Shown here: piece by piece, positions 1 through 12,443 of the stretch
Layout of the letters: each line of letters opens with the position of its first letter
Numbering within the stretch: the stretch's first letter is position 1
NCBI GenBank assembly: GCA_916613615.1
Contig: OU744732.1
Span: forward strand, 60,587,227 to 60,651,226
Direction of reading: 5' to 3'
Length of the DNA stretch: 64,000 nt
Source of the DNA: Steromphala cineraria
Taxonomy: Eukaryota > Mollusca > Gastropoda > Trochida > Trochidae
The notes under the pieces: generated by a model
Told to the model about the DNA's origin: nothing
What the model saw: only the letters and a program-made list of their open reading frames with translations
The model's database searches: none
Program-made: the position numbers and the translations under genes

Positions 1-1089
1 CAAAAACATTTTCACTATTTGATTGAATTAATTTGGCATACTTGGTGAGCAGGCAGTTCAGTAATAGGTCATGACATGTTCAAAGATAATTGATTAAGTA
101 GAAATGTGTTCTCACTTCACCTTCCTGTACCAGAAAGAAGTGTTCACTGGTTTTATAAGCTTTAAAAAAAAAGAAATACTTTAAGTATTTGCATATATAC
201 ATAAAGCGACACTTGCCTGATATAGTTCTATGGAAACTAATTGACTTACTGTTTTATCCGGAGAAAACTAATGCATACATTGAATAAAATGGTAATGTCA
301 ACAAAAATCGGAATTGCTTCAAATTCAGCCATTAAGACGTTGAGTGTCAAATACTGACATAAGTGCAATATACTGATGATAGATGTTCACATAAAAATCA
401 TAAAAGATTGCTATCTACATGGTTTGTTTGCACTTAAGGTTTGTTCGCTGTTACTTTATATTTTAAGGAGCTTTGAAATACCAACCCCATTATCATACGA
501 GTTGTCTTATTATCCAACTTCGAATTTTAATAATTAGAAACCTTGGCAAGTTGTTGACTGATTATTTTTCTGCTAATATGTATTCTCAGGTTGGAGTTAA
601 AGATCAACGATATACATTAAGTATAACATTCACCCTTCGATCAAAGAATGTCCATACCATTATCCAATACTGAGTGATCAGCAGTGTATTGGTTCCACGT
701 TACTTTTTGCAACAGAAAGAAGAGAAAGAAGCAGTTAATGTGTTATAAATACAAACTCAGTGTTAAGGAGATATATCACCAAATATGTAAACATTGACAT
801 TGATTGCTTTTATTTTATATGGGATTATGATTTCTTTAGCAGCAACATATTTTGTTTTGTGTCTTATACACATTAATGTAATAGTTACTGGCAAAGTAAA
901 TTGTATGCATCGGATAATGGCAGGGACACTTTGTCCGAGAGGCCAGTACGAGACTTACATCTCACTCAATACGAGTACAATCAACCACAAAATTAATAGT
1001 TTTAAATAAAATTTCAATTTTCGATAACCTTCCAAGAGCCCCTTCATTGTTTTATAAATGGAGTTTATGGTACTATGAATGGTGTACGA

Positions 1090-1149
1090 GCACGTGCTTC
1101 TTGCTTGTCAAAGCGCGAGGCACATGCTTCTTGCGTGTCAAAGCGCAAG
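1090..1149. repeat. 30-bp tandem repeat, two copies
   Basis: Two adjacent 30-bp units differ at only a few positions. Each starts GCAC(G/A)TGCTTCTTGC and continues with a TGTCAAAGCGC core. A third partial unit begins GCACGAAG, and an inverted CTTCGTGC follows about 30 bp later. The stretch is CG-richer than its surroundings. Function unknown. Confidence 0.7.
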
Positions 1150-2189
1150 GCACGAAGTAAATGTTTTTGGCTTGCAAACTTCGTGCACTCCATGAATATG
1201 AATATAAGACAAAGTTTCACAGGTTGTCCATTTTTGTTTCGATTTTGAAGGTAGAAGACGCGTTATTAGAGTCCTCATAGACAGCTACATTTTGGCAGTG
1301 GTTTCCACTTATGAAACGTTTCTCTTGGATTTCTAATAAAAAGGTACTTTAATCATTCCCATAACAACTATAAAAATATTATCTTATCTATGAAATAAAT
1401 TGATTATAGTATCATTATTAAATTATTTTTGATATTTCTAGACTTATTTTCCTAACATAACAAAACTTTTGGTGCAACACAAATCATATAATTTTTATTT
1501 CTTGGTATCGTTTTTTTCTAGTGCAAACTAAAGTCAGTGTTACAGCGTTATTAGGTGATTTTAATATTTTGATTCACGCAAAATGTGTAAGTATTATGAT
1601 TGTTTTCCAGCTTGTTTTATTTTATTATTGATACTTTCAGTCCACTTCTATGTCTATGATGTTGATTGATCGTTTTATAGCATGTGTAGGAAAGGTTTAC
1701 AAAAGTGTCCTTGCATCAGATGTTAGGACTCTTTGGCCTAAGAGTTCCCGATATTGATAATGAACAGGACACATTTACGAATGGTTGCCATAGACGACGA
1801 GGTCTAAGTGGGATGTAACTGTGCATTATTTGTATTGTTTTCAGGATAGTGGTATCATAACATAATTGATCAATAACTTTGGTATTTGCTATCTTACGGC
1901 TGAGGAGGGACTGCTTATAAGCATACTATCTTGTTATGATTTGTTACATTTTGCCCTTTAATATGTTAGTTTAACATCGAATTCTTCCACTTTGTTAATG
2001 TCTTTAGAACCGTTTTTATTCTTTATATGACATGGCCTCTTCATCTTGGGTTCGTTTATAGTTGACAGAAAGCAATATGAAAATTATCTTCTAAAACAAT
2101 AATTGTAACATAACTTCGGTAGATACTCGTATCTGATTGGCTAATTTGAAGGATTTCCCAGTGTTGAATGGCAATGAACACCCGCAAAC

Positions 2190-2575
2190 CCGAATGCCGT
2201 TCCCATGGCACGACGTCACAAAGGCCAACGTTTATGACGTCATAATGATCGAGTCACCGTCACAGTGGTCTGGGCGAGTTTAATATATTTGTTCAGTCAG
2301 GTTTGTTCCTTTTGGTTTATGAATTATATTACTGTTTTCTCTCTCATAAATTTCACAGTAAAAATTATAAGATCTCATGGTTACCAGTGCAACTGGTTTG
2401 CAATATAAGAACACTATTTTAATTCTTTAACAATGGGAATTCCCTTTTCTTTATAGCTGCGACCCCTATAGCAGTAATGGATCAGTCGTTAGATCCTTTC
2501 AACTCAGAGTTTCCTACGCTAAAATAGAGTTCGCTCTTAAAATGCTTATAACTAACGGTCATGTTACAATATCTA
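2190..2575 (+). repeat. Diverged copy of gene-downstream segment
   Basis: This stretch aligns by eye, with gaps, to about 35,050-35,420 in unit A and 48,795-49,150 in unit B. Shared landmarks in order: a GTCAC(T/A)GT block followed by ATGGTCTGGG, a GAATTA..T block before a CACAG motif, TGGGAATTCCCTTTT, and CATATAACTAA-like with GTTACAATAT. In units A and B this block sits roughly 2.4 kb downstream of the family gene's stop codon. Its presence here suggests a further, older unit whose gene lay at or just left of the window edge. Confidence 0.6.
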
Positions 2576-4529
2576 ATTCTTCTTTCAGACAGACAGATTT
2601 ATTTTGAAGAGTGGCCATGAGGCTAATAGTACAAATGGCATTTTTTTGTATGTTAAACCAGAGCGCTACAATGGTTAATACATCAGTATGCTCATTTTAC
2701 TATATGTAATTTTTTAGCAAATATAGCTAAACGTAGGATTATGTTAGCATTTTGGGTTTTAAGTAAATTGACAAAGTGTAGTTAAGCTGGAATTTACACA
2801 GTGATATTGGGGGATATATCTACTGCGTAGCTAAGAATATAAAGGACATACTAATAATACCTTTCTTTCGATCTCCTATATGAGTAAACATTTAGTTTAC
2901 TAACTCCACATCTGAAGTTAGAGAGAGATCTACGAAGTTGCATTGAAGCTAATACTTCTAAGTATTTTCATGTACAATATCGATTTTAAATAACGAATAT
3001 GTATACAAATATTTGGAGCCGGCTACTTCAGCTGACCATTCTTTACAACGCTGTATAAAGATCTTTAAAAAAACATCACAATCTCCAACAGTTTGGTGGA
3101 TCCATACATGCGCGAAACCGTATTGGGATAACAAAGTTCTCTTTAAAGATACCAAGTAATTCTTAATTTATTCAAAAGTTTTTCATTGCGTCACAGGCCT
3201 TGAGATCTTTTAAAGTGGTAAAGACAACAACATTTTATACAAGCATTGCCGACTCAAGTTTAATGGAAGATTTTACGTCAATACTCCTTTTACTAGAAAA
3301 CTAACATGCAACTTTTGCAAACAAATAAAGTTACGTAGAGACGACTTATCTTAGGAAATAATGTTCAGTCTTGATGCTGTGTTCTTGGCTTGTCCCCGAT
3401 CCTAAAAATCGTTCATAGTGTTACATTTTGTAACAAATTAAAAAGCTTCAGACAAAGGCAATCGTTGCTCTTTTTCTTGAATTTAAATGAGTAATTTGAC
3501 AATTGTTTTGGTTAAGGCTTTTACTTGTTTTAGATTGTTTGTGTCTTCAAAAGAATAATCTGACACTCCAACAACCAGAATTCCTTGATATTAGCTCATT
3601 TGGTCCCATATTTGTTGTGTGTATAATAGAAATCTTTTAAAATTCATATTTTGTTGACTGTATAAAAAAAGCATGCATAACCGTACTTTGTAAAAAAACC
3701 TTCAATTAAAAAGAATTCAATCACTGAAATGGTTGGATAAAACCTTAATCACTGAAGAACTGCGTAGATAAAAATTGCATTGCATTTCCTTTTTTGGGCA
3801 GTTAATGACAAAACTAATCAAATAAAAAAACACTCTCAAAGAATTCAGGAGATATATTACAGAATTTTATCAAAACATATATACTTTAGTTGGTTTCAGT
3901 TAAATCACGGCATTAACAAAATAAGCTCCATAGCGTCATTGCATCTCTTTCTCCAATTCAGCGGGAGACATAAAACCCAACTTGACTTGTATAATACTCC
4001 TAAAAGGGTTACAGACTTAGAAAGCTAAGAGCGTCATAACACATTGGGAAACCATAAAATTAAGTATAAAATTGTCTTAATTACTGAAAGAAATAGTTCA
4101 CTGATTTATCACTAATGTGACAAAAGTTGGTTCTCTGATGACATAAGTCAACATCTTTACATGCAAGCTTAAGAAGACAAATTAGAATGTCATTCTCTGG
4201 ATCAGAGGATGAAATCTTTTATCATTTTATCAATAGGAACCCACGGTCAGGAAATCTACGTGAAAATCTGTAAAATCATTGCTTATTTGAAATTGAAATC
4301 ATTAAGCCATAATCAAATCGGTAGGTTTTACAATTATTCACAACGACCAAGTCACGTGGTTCTTATCGTATTGGTTTTCTTAATATTTTCCACAAGGTAT
4401 AAAAGGGTTTTTACACCGGAATATCAATGATGAATGCCTTAATGCAGTTGAAGTGTATGTCACTGAAAATAGAAATAAAAATGCTACCGAACCTGGAACA
4501 ATAGACTGTTTAACGTAGCCTACACGTCC

Positions 4530-4610
4530 GTCTTCCCTGTGATACCAGTGGTAAGGGTGCTTGCTTACGGTTCAGAGGGTTTGATGTTTGCATCCGTCTT
4601 GGAAGCATGG
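4530..4610 (+). repeat. Possible tRNA-derived SINE relic
   Basis: An isolated, less AT-rich patch contains a GTGGTAAGGGTGCTTGCTTAC stretch followed about 20 bp later by GAGGGTTTGATG. This loosely resembles the spacing of pol III A and B boxes in degraded mollusc tRNA-derived SINEs. Both boxes are imperfect and no tail or target duplication was found, so the call is weak. Confidence 0.22.
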
Positions 4611-4845
4611 CGCTTATTATCAAAAGACTATCGACTTTTGCTTTAAATCAAACATTTGAAATAAAGACCTAACATGTAGCTATAATGCCTTTACTTGGAG
4701 ATGAATGCAATTGCAACTTCAGACATCAAAAGTGTTGCCTAATGATAAGTTTACTTAATGATATTGATATCAACATAAAAGGATTACATTTAATCCGTTT
4801 TTTTATGGTGGAATTCAAAGGATTAACAATATGTCCGCGTTCAGG

Positions 4846-5490
4846 TATTGAAAATACTCCTGTTTGGTAAGAAAGTAAAGTTGTTAAATTATTTCGGCAT
4901 AATATTTGTCCAAAGGTTAAAACATTGGAACGATATCACAATAAACTCGACTTTATTTCCAAAGAACAACTTTATCATTGAGTTACCATAAGAGTCTACG
5001 TTTTATAGTTCTATGATTGGATAAGTCAACATTTTTGCCTTATGAAGATTGATGAGAGTTTTACTCAATGAATCAGAGACTGAAATCATAAATCACTTTT
5101 ATTTAAAAAAACAAACACTGAAGACGTCAGAGTTGAGATTGAGAGTAAGTGCGTATTCTAAAATATACTTCAGTATTTTGACAGGACCAAATAATAAATG
5201 TTTTACCATACTGAATTTTAAGTGGAAAACTGAAGCATCCTAAGTTGACATATATTGTTGTAAATGTTTTGAAAATATTTTCTTTTTTGGTTGAGGCTTA
5301 TTTCATTCATTATTTAACCGTTTGATCACATAAGTTCCCACTAATAACAATATTGTGACCAATTTAATAAATGTTATCCAATCATTTACTCTTTGTTTCG
5401 TAAACTTTCCAATAACATTTGTTTTCAAAACATTAAGTATATGATATATTAAAAAAAAAACATTTTAACAAGCAAGCAATAAATTCGATA
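4846..5490 (+). repeat. Duplicated flank block X, copy 1
   Basis: Collinear by eye with 19,500-20,720. Shared landmarks in the same order: CCTGTTTGGT(A/T)AGAAAGTAAAG, ATAATATTTGTCCAAAGGT, CACAATAAACT(C/T)GACTTTATTTCC, ATCAGAG(A/G)CTGAAATCAT, a TTATCCAAT block, and the final AACAAGCAAGCAA/AACTAGCAAACAA. The second copy is longer mainly because a dispersed repeat is inserted in it. Together the copies bracket the foldback element and gene 1, with an offset of about 14.65 kb. Confidence 0.75.
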
Positions 5491-5530
5491 GATATATTTA
5501 TTTATATATATTAACTACAGACTTACATAA

Positions 5531-5546
5531 GGAGGGGGGGGGGGGG
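5531..5546 (+). repeat. Poly-G tract
   Basis: GGA followed by 13 consecutive G in an otherwise AT-rich context, about 130 bp left of the foldback structure. It is a candidate slippage or G-quadruplex site, and the length should be treated as error-prone. Confidence 0.8.
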
Positions 5547-5672
5547 CAATAAAGTTTCCCCAAGGTTCGCAAAATACAATGCCTATTCCTATGCAGGATG
5601 CAAAACACAATCGCATGAAGATCTCTATTTATCAAACGCTCAACACTGGGTGAAATGAAGATATTTATTACC

Positions 5673-5818
5673 TTTACAAGATATTTATTTTTTTGTAAAT
5701 ATCATCTTTACAAGATATTTATTTCTTTGTAAATATCATCTTTAATCCTTTGTAAATATTTGTAAATATTTGTAAATATTTGTAAATTTTTGTAAATATT
5801 TGTAAATATCATCTTTAA
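5673..5818 (+). repeat. Array a, left: TTTGTAAATATCATC repeats
   Basis: Short interspersed tandem units of the form TTTACAAGATATTTATTT, TTTGTAAATATCATC and a run of TTTGTAAATA units. The reverse complement of the same motifs forms the opposite end of the structure at 15,225-15,436. Confidence 0.8.
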
Positions 5819-5821
5819 TCT

Positions 5822-7000
5822 GTAATGTAGACTTTGAAAGTAAAAAAATTGGTAAATGTTGACTTTGAAAGAAATATTTGATGAAATGTTGACTTTGGAT
5901 AGAAATAATTTGTTAAAGGATGACTTTGGAAAGAAATAATTTGTGAAATGATATCTTTGAAAGAAATAATTTGATGAAATGTTGATTTTGAAAAGAAATT
6001 AAGTTAAAATATTGACTTTGAAAGGTATTAATTTGAAGAAATGTTGGCTTTGGAAATTAATGATTTGATGAAATGTTTACTTTCAAAAGTAATAATTTGG
6101 TGAAATGATGACTTTGAAGAGATACAATTAGTGAAATGATGACTTTGAAAAGTAATATGTTTGGTGAAGTGTTGACTTTGAAAAGTGATAATTGGTAAAA
6201 TGTTGACTTTTAAAAGAAAATATTTGATGAAATTTTTACTTTTAATATCAACAATTTCATCAAATGGTAACTTTGAAAAGTACAAATTTTATGAGATGTT
6301 GACTTTCAAAAATGATGATTTCATGAAATGTTGACTTTGAAAAGAAATACAAGATGAATTTGTTGTGTTTGAAGAGAAATATAATTCTTCGAAATGTTGG
6401 CTTTCAAAAGAGATAATTTGTTTAAATGATGACTCTGAATAGGAATAATTTGGTGAAATTATGACTTGAAGAGGAATCATTTGATGAAATGATAAATTTG
6501 AAGAATAATAATTAGTGAAATGATGACATTGGAAACTAATAGGTTGGTGAAATAGTGAAAAGTAAGAATTTGATGAAATGTTGAATTTGAAAAGAAATAA
6601 TTGGTGAAATGATGACTTTGAAAGGAAATGATTTGATGAAATAGTGACTTTGAAAAGTGATTATTTTATTAGATGTTTACTTTGAAACGTGAACATTTTA
6701 TAAGATGTTGACTTTGAAAAGAAGTAATTTGGTTAAATGATGACTTTGAAGAGGAATAATTTGGAAAAATTATGATTTGAAGAGGAAGAATTAGTGAAAT
6801 GATGACTTTGGGAACTTATACGTTTTGTTAAATGTTGACTTTGGAAAGTAATAATGAATGATATGAAAACTTTGAAAACGTATAAGTTTGGTGAAATAAT
6901 TACTTTGAAAAGTAATAATTTGATGACATTTTGACTTAAAAAAAGAAATATTTTGTGAAATTTGTGAAATGATGACTTAGAAAAGATGTAATTTGATAAT
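5822..7000 (+). repeat. Array b, left: ~35-bp minisatellite
   Basis: About 30 or more degenerate units of roughly 33-37 bp with the core GATGAAATGTTGACTTTGAA followed by A/G-rich sequence and AATAATTTG. Units vary by substitutions and small indels. The mirrored array on the right arm reads TTCAAAGTCAACATTTCA. Isolated copies of the same unit also occur at about 9,070, 9,685 and 10,665, inside the left arm. Confidence 0.85.
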
Positions 7001-7040
7001 TTCCTTATTTTAACTAATATGAATAATAAATACAGTGTTG

Positions 7041-7570
7041 AAAAATGAAAACAGCTTGTTGGAAATTATTTCCACTCATTAGGTTGTAGCTTAACGAATA
7101 CACTTGCTAAATAACTCATTAGTAAAGGTGTTGATTGTCTATTGAGTGACAATGCTGTTACATAATCAGTTCGATGTATTCATTACGCATTCAATGGGTG
7201 TTAATTTTTCAGATGGAATATTAACTTTTAAGGAAAATTTGATAATTTCATATGTTGACCTTTTGTAGAACATAGACTTATAAAATCCATTGTGTTGTTG
7301 AATGAAGATTTGTAATGGTGATTTCGTTGAAACAATTTTTGATGAAAAATTAATCATGAGATACTGGAAATGTTTACTGTTGTCTTTTAGTTTGTGGAAT
7401 ATTTTCTCATTTTCATAAGAAAAAGAACAACTAATCACTGATTTGAGGAATCCAAACAGCTTACTAGAAGTTAAATTCCCCTCACTTGTAGGTAGCTTAA
7501 CGAATACACCTGTTGGAATATCTCATTAATTAAGATGTTGATTGTGTATTGAATGGCAATGCCGTTAGCT
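7041..7570 (+). repeat. Direct repeat pair in left arm
   Basis: Two ~130-bp blocks (about 7,041-7,170 and 7,440-7,570) share GTAGCTTAACGAATACAC, a CTCATTA block, and GTTGATTGT(C/G)TATTGA followed by GCAATGC(C/T)GTTA. They are separated by about 270 bp without a recognisable gene. They lie just inside the left minisatellite. No counterpart was noticed in the right arm. Confidence 0.65.
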
Positions 7571-7764
7571 CATGCTTGATATGCTTCATGGCTCAACGCC
7601 TGGATCAACTCTCAGCGTAAAAGCCTACCCTAGCACTGTTCATTGGGATCGACCATCTTGTATGCCGGGCAAATGTTGTTTTATGTATATGGTGCTAATT
7701 TGTATGTATACGACATGTCAACATTTGCGTGACACAATAATAAAATAATTAAAAACATATCTCA

Positions 7765-8650
7765 TTGCAGTTTTTAATTTCCTGTCGGTGAGGTGTCCGT
7801 CAATAGTTTATTGACGTTTACATAAACACCTTACACTGCAATAGATCTTTAAAACTTGTTTGAGTGTAAATGTATTTAAATGTTAAACATCATATAACCA
7901 CAAACATATGTTGCTATTTTCTTTTGAATATAAGTATGTCTGATTAAATATTTTATAGTGTGTCAAAGGTTGATACTCAATTATGTTCAGTTTAGTAACT
8001 AAAGCCGTTTTTGAATGCCAACTTGTTGGGCAGCTAGATCTGTCTCGCGACAGACCCGTGAATGCATGACTGGTCACACGCCATTTTTGAGACGTCATAT
8101 ATACAGAATGATTACAACGAGCTCTATACATCTATCTTAACGAGATCACCAAATAAACCCATTCATTAACGATTTTCAGAAAATGTTAAACACTCAGTTG
8201 GATTAGTCATTTGACGATGTAACACTATTAAGCGTTTGAAGTAATAAAGATATCAACATCACTTGTAAATAAACAATTATTTAAGGCGGTATTTCAGTTC
8301 AATTAATGATGCGCTACTCTATATAGTCTGTTTATTACGTCACACCCGCGCGAGTTTTATGGCCCCTATCTCAGGTAGGTTTTTTACAGCCGTTAATTAC
8401 GCAGTCTTAATAAAAAGCTAATTGAAGGTGTTTATTGGACAAATTGACAAAAAGCACACCCAGTTCTTATTTAGTTGAAATATCTTTGAAAGTAAATCGA
8501 AAAGTGATCGAGGTTAGCGGTTGTTGCAGTTTTTAATTTCCTGTCGGCGAGGTGTCCATCATTAGTTTCTTGACGGATACATAAAACACCTTATACTGCA
8601 ATAGATCTTTAAAACTTGTTTTAGTCTAAATGTGTTTAAACGTTAAATAT
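7765..8650 (+). repeat. Direct repeat pair, ~125 bp, 760 bp apart
   Basis: Blocks at about 7,765-7,888 and 8,524-8,650 share GCAGTTTTTAATTTCCTGTC, GAGGTGTCC, and TGCAATAGATCTTTAAAACT. Between them are non-repetitive sequence and a CTCGCGACAG-containing patch. This is probably a mobile-element fragment or an internal duplication within the left arm of the foldback structure. Confidence 0.75.
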
Positions 8651-8667
8651 ATAGTAGGTATTAGAAA

Positions 8668-8905
8668 TTGTCAATTTCAATTCAATTCAATTCAATTCTT
8701 TATTAGCCTTAAGTTACACAACTTATCGGCGGTTACATAAAGTGATACAAAAAGTGATACAGGTAGACGGTGATTGCAGCGTAGATACATATGGAGAATG
8801 TACATTGTTATTTTAAGTACTAACTAACTAAGTAGTACTAATGAATTAAGATGGTAAAGTTGATACGGCGCCGGATACCCCACCGGATCCTCACCCAGGC
8901 ATAAG
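8668..8905 (-). mobile_element. Possible LINE/SINE 3' end with (TTCAA)n tail
   Basis: A (TTCAA)n run of about five units is followed by TTCTTTATTAGCC. Read on the minus strand this looks like a TAATAAAGAA end with a pentanucleotide tail, as seen at 3' ends of some non-LTR retroposons. A CGGCGCCGG-containing stretch follows at ~8,865-8,885. There is no ORF and no target duplication identified, so the boundaries and class are tentative. Confidence 0.33.
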
Positions 8906-9329
8906 AGTAGACAATAATGAAAGAATGAAAGGTTTTTCGTCATTTGGTGCATTCTCTACCTGATGTAGACCTATTGTTAGAAAAACCAAGTATTAAATAA
9001 GTAAAAATCCTTATTTGCCACACACACACAAAATGAGGAGATAAATCCTAATTTCGTAAATAATGATTCTATTGAAATGTTGACTTTGAAAGCAATTAGG
9101 TTCAGTTGAATATTAACTTATTGTTTATGTAATTGTTAATCATAGTAAGGGTATTGATTCTGTGTTGTTTAAAATTAGTGATCAGCAAGATATACTGTAG
9201 TACTTGTCTTTATCTGGGTGACATATTCACATTGATAGTATATTACACTATATCATGTTACCATGTACATCATGGTGTCACTGATATTTTGATTATGAAA
9301 GACATACTGCTTCATGTGTAAAATTTACC

Positions 9330-10690
9330 AATTCAAATTCAACAATATAATGTTGAGGCCACTTTGTCCCGTCAAAGGGATATCAATGCTTTTAGCATCA
9401 ATCTATAGTCTGCTCTGACTCCAATACCTGTTTTGTTAAGTTTAACGACATTCAATCAATATATAAGATGATAATACATGAATATACAAACAATTTAATG
9501 TAACTACTAGACAATCAAGCTTGGAGAAGTTAACGCTCAGACAAAGTGAAAATTTGAAATTCTGACTTTCAAATATAATTGAATTTGGTGTACATTATTG
9601 GCTCTGAAGCTGTCATATTGTTTAAAGGTTATTTCCAAAGTATAGCCCGAATGAAAAAGGGCTATTTTGAGGGTTTATAATTTTGATGAAGTGTTTACTT
9701 TGAAGTATAGTTTGATGTTGTTGACATGCCAGTTCAGAAAAAATTTGTTATTTGTGAACGTTTAATCTATTTTTATTATCTATTTTTATTATGTAACCAG
9801 CGAGTGCAAGTTGAATAGATATCATTGTCTTTCAGTTTATCTGTATTACAATTGTTGTGATAACTACTTTGTGAACATATTGATGATGTATTTTTTAAAG
9901 TTCAGCTTCATGGGCAAACGTATTCAGTAATTTTCATTTCATGACTGCATATTTTTGAGAAAAATATTTTCATTGAGACTTTTTACTTGCATTGTTTCTG
10001 AAAGAAAGTTTGTAAATATGTAGCGTCAAAAACATTTTGACCTTGATAGACATATTCATTATTGTGTAAAATCTACCAATTCAAATGCTACCATATACTA
10101 TTTTAGGCCCCTTCGTCCTGTTCAAGGGCAATCAATGCTATTTGCATCAATATATCATCTGCTACATGCTCTGACTCCGATACCCTCCTCGTTAAGTTAA
10201 CGACATTCAATTAACAATAATCTCAGATGACTATACCTGAATATACAAACAATCAACAAGCAACTACCCGACAATTAAGCTTGGCGAGTTTTCACTAAAT
10301 GTATATCTTGGATTATAGAGTAACAATTATCAATCTATCGTCTGCTACCTGCTCTGACTCCAATACCCTCCTCGCTAAGTTAAACGACATTCAATTAACA
10401 TAAAGCTCACATGACTATACCTGAATATACAAACACTTAACAAGCAAGTACACGACAATTAAGCTTGGCGAGTTTTCACTAAATGTATATCTTGGGGTTT
10501 AGAGTAAAAATAAATACTCATACAAAATGAAAATATGAGTTCTGACTTTCAAATATATTTGAAATTAGGAAGTTGTTGACACTGAAGTTGTTATATTGTT
10601 CACAAGTGATTTCCAAAGTAGATGCATCATAATTATTGGCTATATTGAGAGATGATACTTTTGATGAAATGGTTACTTTGAAATAAAGTT
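9330..10690 (+). repeat. Array c, left: ~182-bp repeat, few units
   Basis: Three recognisable units are anchored by GCTCTGACTCC(A/G)ATACC at about 9,412, 10,169 and 10,351. The last two are 182 bp apart. Each carries a TTAAC(G)ACATTCAATTAAC block, a GAATATACAAACA block, and CAATTAAGCTTGGCGAGTTTT. They are the reverse complement of the 183-bp array at 12,444-13,835. Inverted homology continues inward to about 10,690 through AATTATTGGCTAT and GAGATGATA. Confidence 0.8.
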
Positions 10691-12270
10691 GATGTGGTTG
10701 ACATGCTAATTTTGAAAAATATCTTGTTATATACGAATGCTTGTAAATATATCCTAAATCTGTTTACACGTGATGGGCGTGTTCTATATTTCTGGTGAGC
10801 AAGTCCTGTAACTTTACAGCTTTAACAGATTGACTTATTGTAGTTATATCTATATCCTTTTGTCCCTGTATGAATTCTGTATATGATGTAAAATATGTAT
10901 TTTGTATTAGTAATGTCAGATCCGAGATGGTGTGAGACATTCAATAAAAGATAAAAACAAAATTTTGCTCTAATTGACCTATTGAAATGTTATTGAACCC
11001 ACACACATCTTATTAAACCTTTTATGTAGAATGTCACATTATTACATACTCAACTTAAAAGGGAACCTTTATGATACATTAATTTTACGTACTTAAATCT
11101 CTACTTTGAAAAATAACTTCAGAATGCAAAACAACATTCCACCTTCACATGACAGAATAACAGATGCAAAGAGGATATTGTGCAAAAACGCAAATATTAA
11201 GTAAAAAAAGCAAACTGTGGGCATGGAATAGACGGTGTTTCAATGGGTATTGAACAGGGGTGTGGCTACATGAAGACTTTTGTCCGATGAAAGCATATGC
11301 ACGTGTTTGTTCTACGATTGCTATGCTTCAATCAGTGGCGTGCATCTTGAGACAGTGTTATTTCAAGGTCAATCTATTATGATAGTGATTTAATTTTTAG
11401 AGCCTGATTAGATATTTATTCGCGGGAGAATCAAACCCGTAGTAAAATCAAGATTCGACTTTTATTGATGATTGGTCAAAAGACACTGAATTCATTTGAT
11501 GACGATGTGGTAAATACATCAAACTACATCACCGAAGTGACCTCATTGCAATACAAGTAGAAGCAATAAGACAAGAGGTGCTTTCAAGCGACTTATATAT
11601 GTGAACTTTCTTATTGAGAGATATGTGGCCCTCACGAGGAGGATCACCCTAATTTGACACATATATTTCGGAGGTAATGAGTAAATTAATGAATATTGAC
11701 GGATGCATTGTTATTATTTGTTCATTCAGATATAGTCATCTAAGACTATGCTAACTGCATGTTGTTTAGGTATCGGAGAAAGAGAGGGTGAATAACAATC
11801 CATAGATTGATGAAAATAGCATTGTTTGCTCGCTAACAAGACAAAGTGGCTCATCTTATTATGGTTTGTCCATCTTTTAGCAATGTATAATATTCATTAC
11901 TTCCATCTTTAGATACGTTTATATCACTGATATCATAAGAACATAAACAACTGCAGTGGATATTTTGAAAGAGTGTCAAAACCTGTCTACGCATGCTCCC
12001 ATAATCAAACATGTTTATTTGTTTTGTTTTTTTCTATGTCATTTTTTGTGTGATCTTCATGGTAATAAACCATTCATTCACTAATCAGTATAGCGTATTG
12101 TTTAACTGTACACTTACAATAATATACTCAATGAAGGATTATTTTTCATTGGGAATGTTAACTGAATTCGAATATCTTTAAATATATTCTAAAAACATTA
12201 AAAAGAGACAACATACTTTTCATATTTATCAAAGTTAACTTTTAAACAACATCAAACTAAACTTCAAACT
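10690..12270. other. Loop of the foldback structure
   Basis: About 1.6 kb of AT-rich single-copy-looking sequence lies between the inverted arms. The longest open frames are very short, and no transposase, tRNA or splice-supported exon was recognised. Confidence 0.55.
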
Positions 12271-12443
12271 AAATATTTAATGAAAGTTATCATCTCCCAA
12301 AATAGCCAATAATTCAATAATAATTTGATATTAGAATAAATTGAAAATAAATTTGATCAATTTCAGAACATTTTAAGAATTTAAAAAAAAATGAAAGTCG
12401 GAATTTCATTTTGTCATTCTGTATGAGTGTTAACTTCTACTCA

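Larger units (their letters stand above)
1..4845. other. Gene-poor left flank
   Basis: No exon with a convincing coding pattern or splice context was found here. Open frames are short (under about 85 codons), AT-driven and unrelated to the family genes further right. The stretch contains a small 30-bp tandem repeat, a segment homologous to the region about 2.5 kb downstream of genes 2 and 3, and a possible tRNA-derived SINE relic, listed separately. It is probably the eroded remainder of an older duplication unit. Confidence 0.6.

Noticed and set aside
6028..6480. Minus-strand open frames rich in FQSQHF-like repeats, and similar plus-strand frames at 14,509-14,733
   Set aside because: Translations of the ~35-bp minisatellite arrays b and b'; near-35/36-bp units give quasi-open frames.
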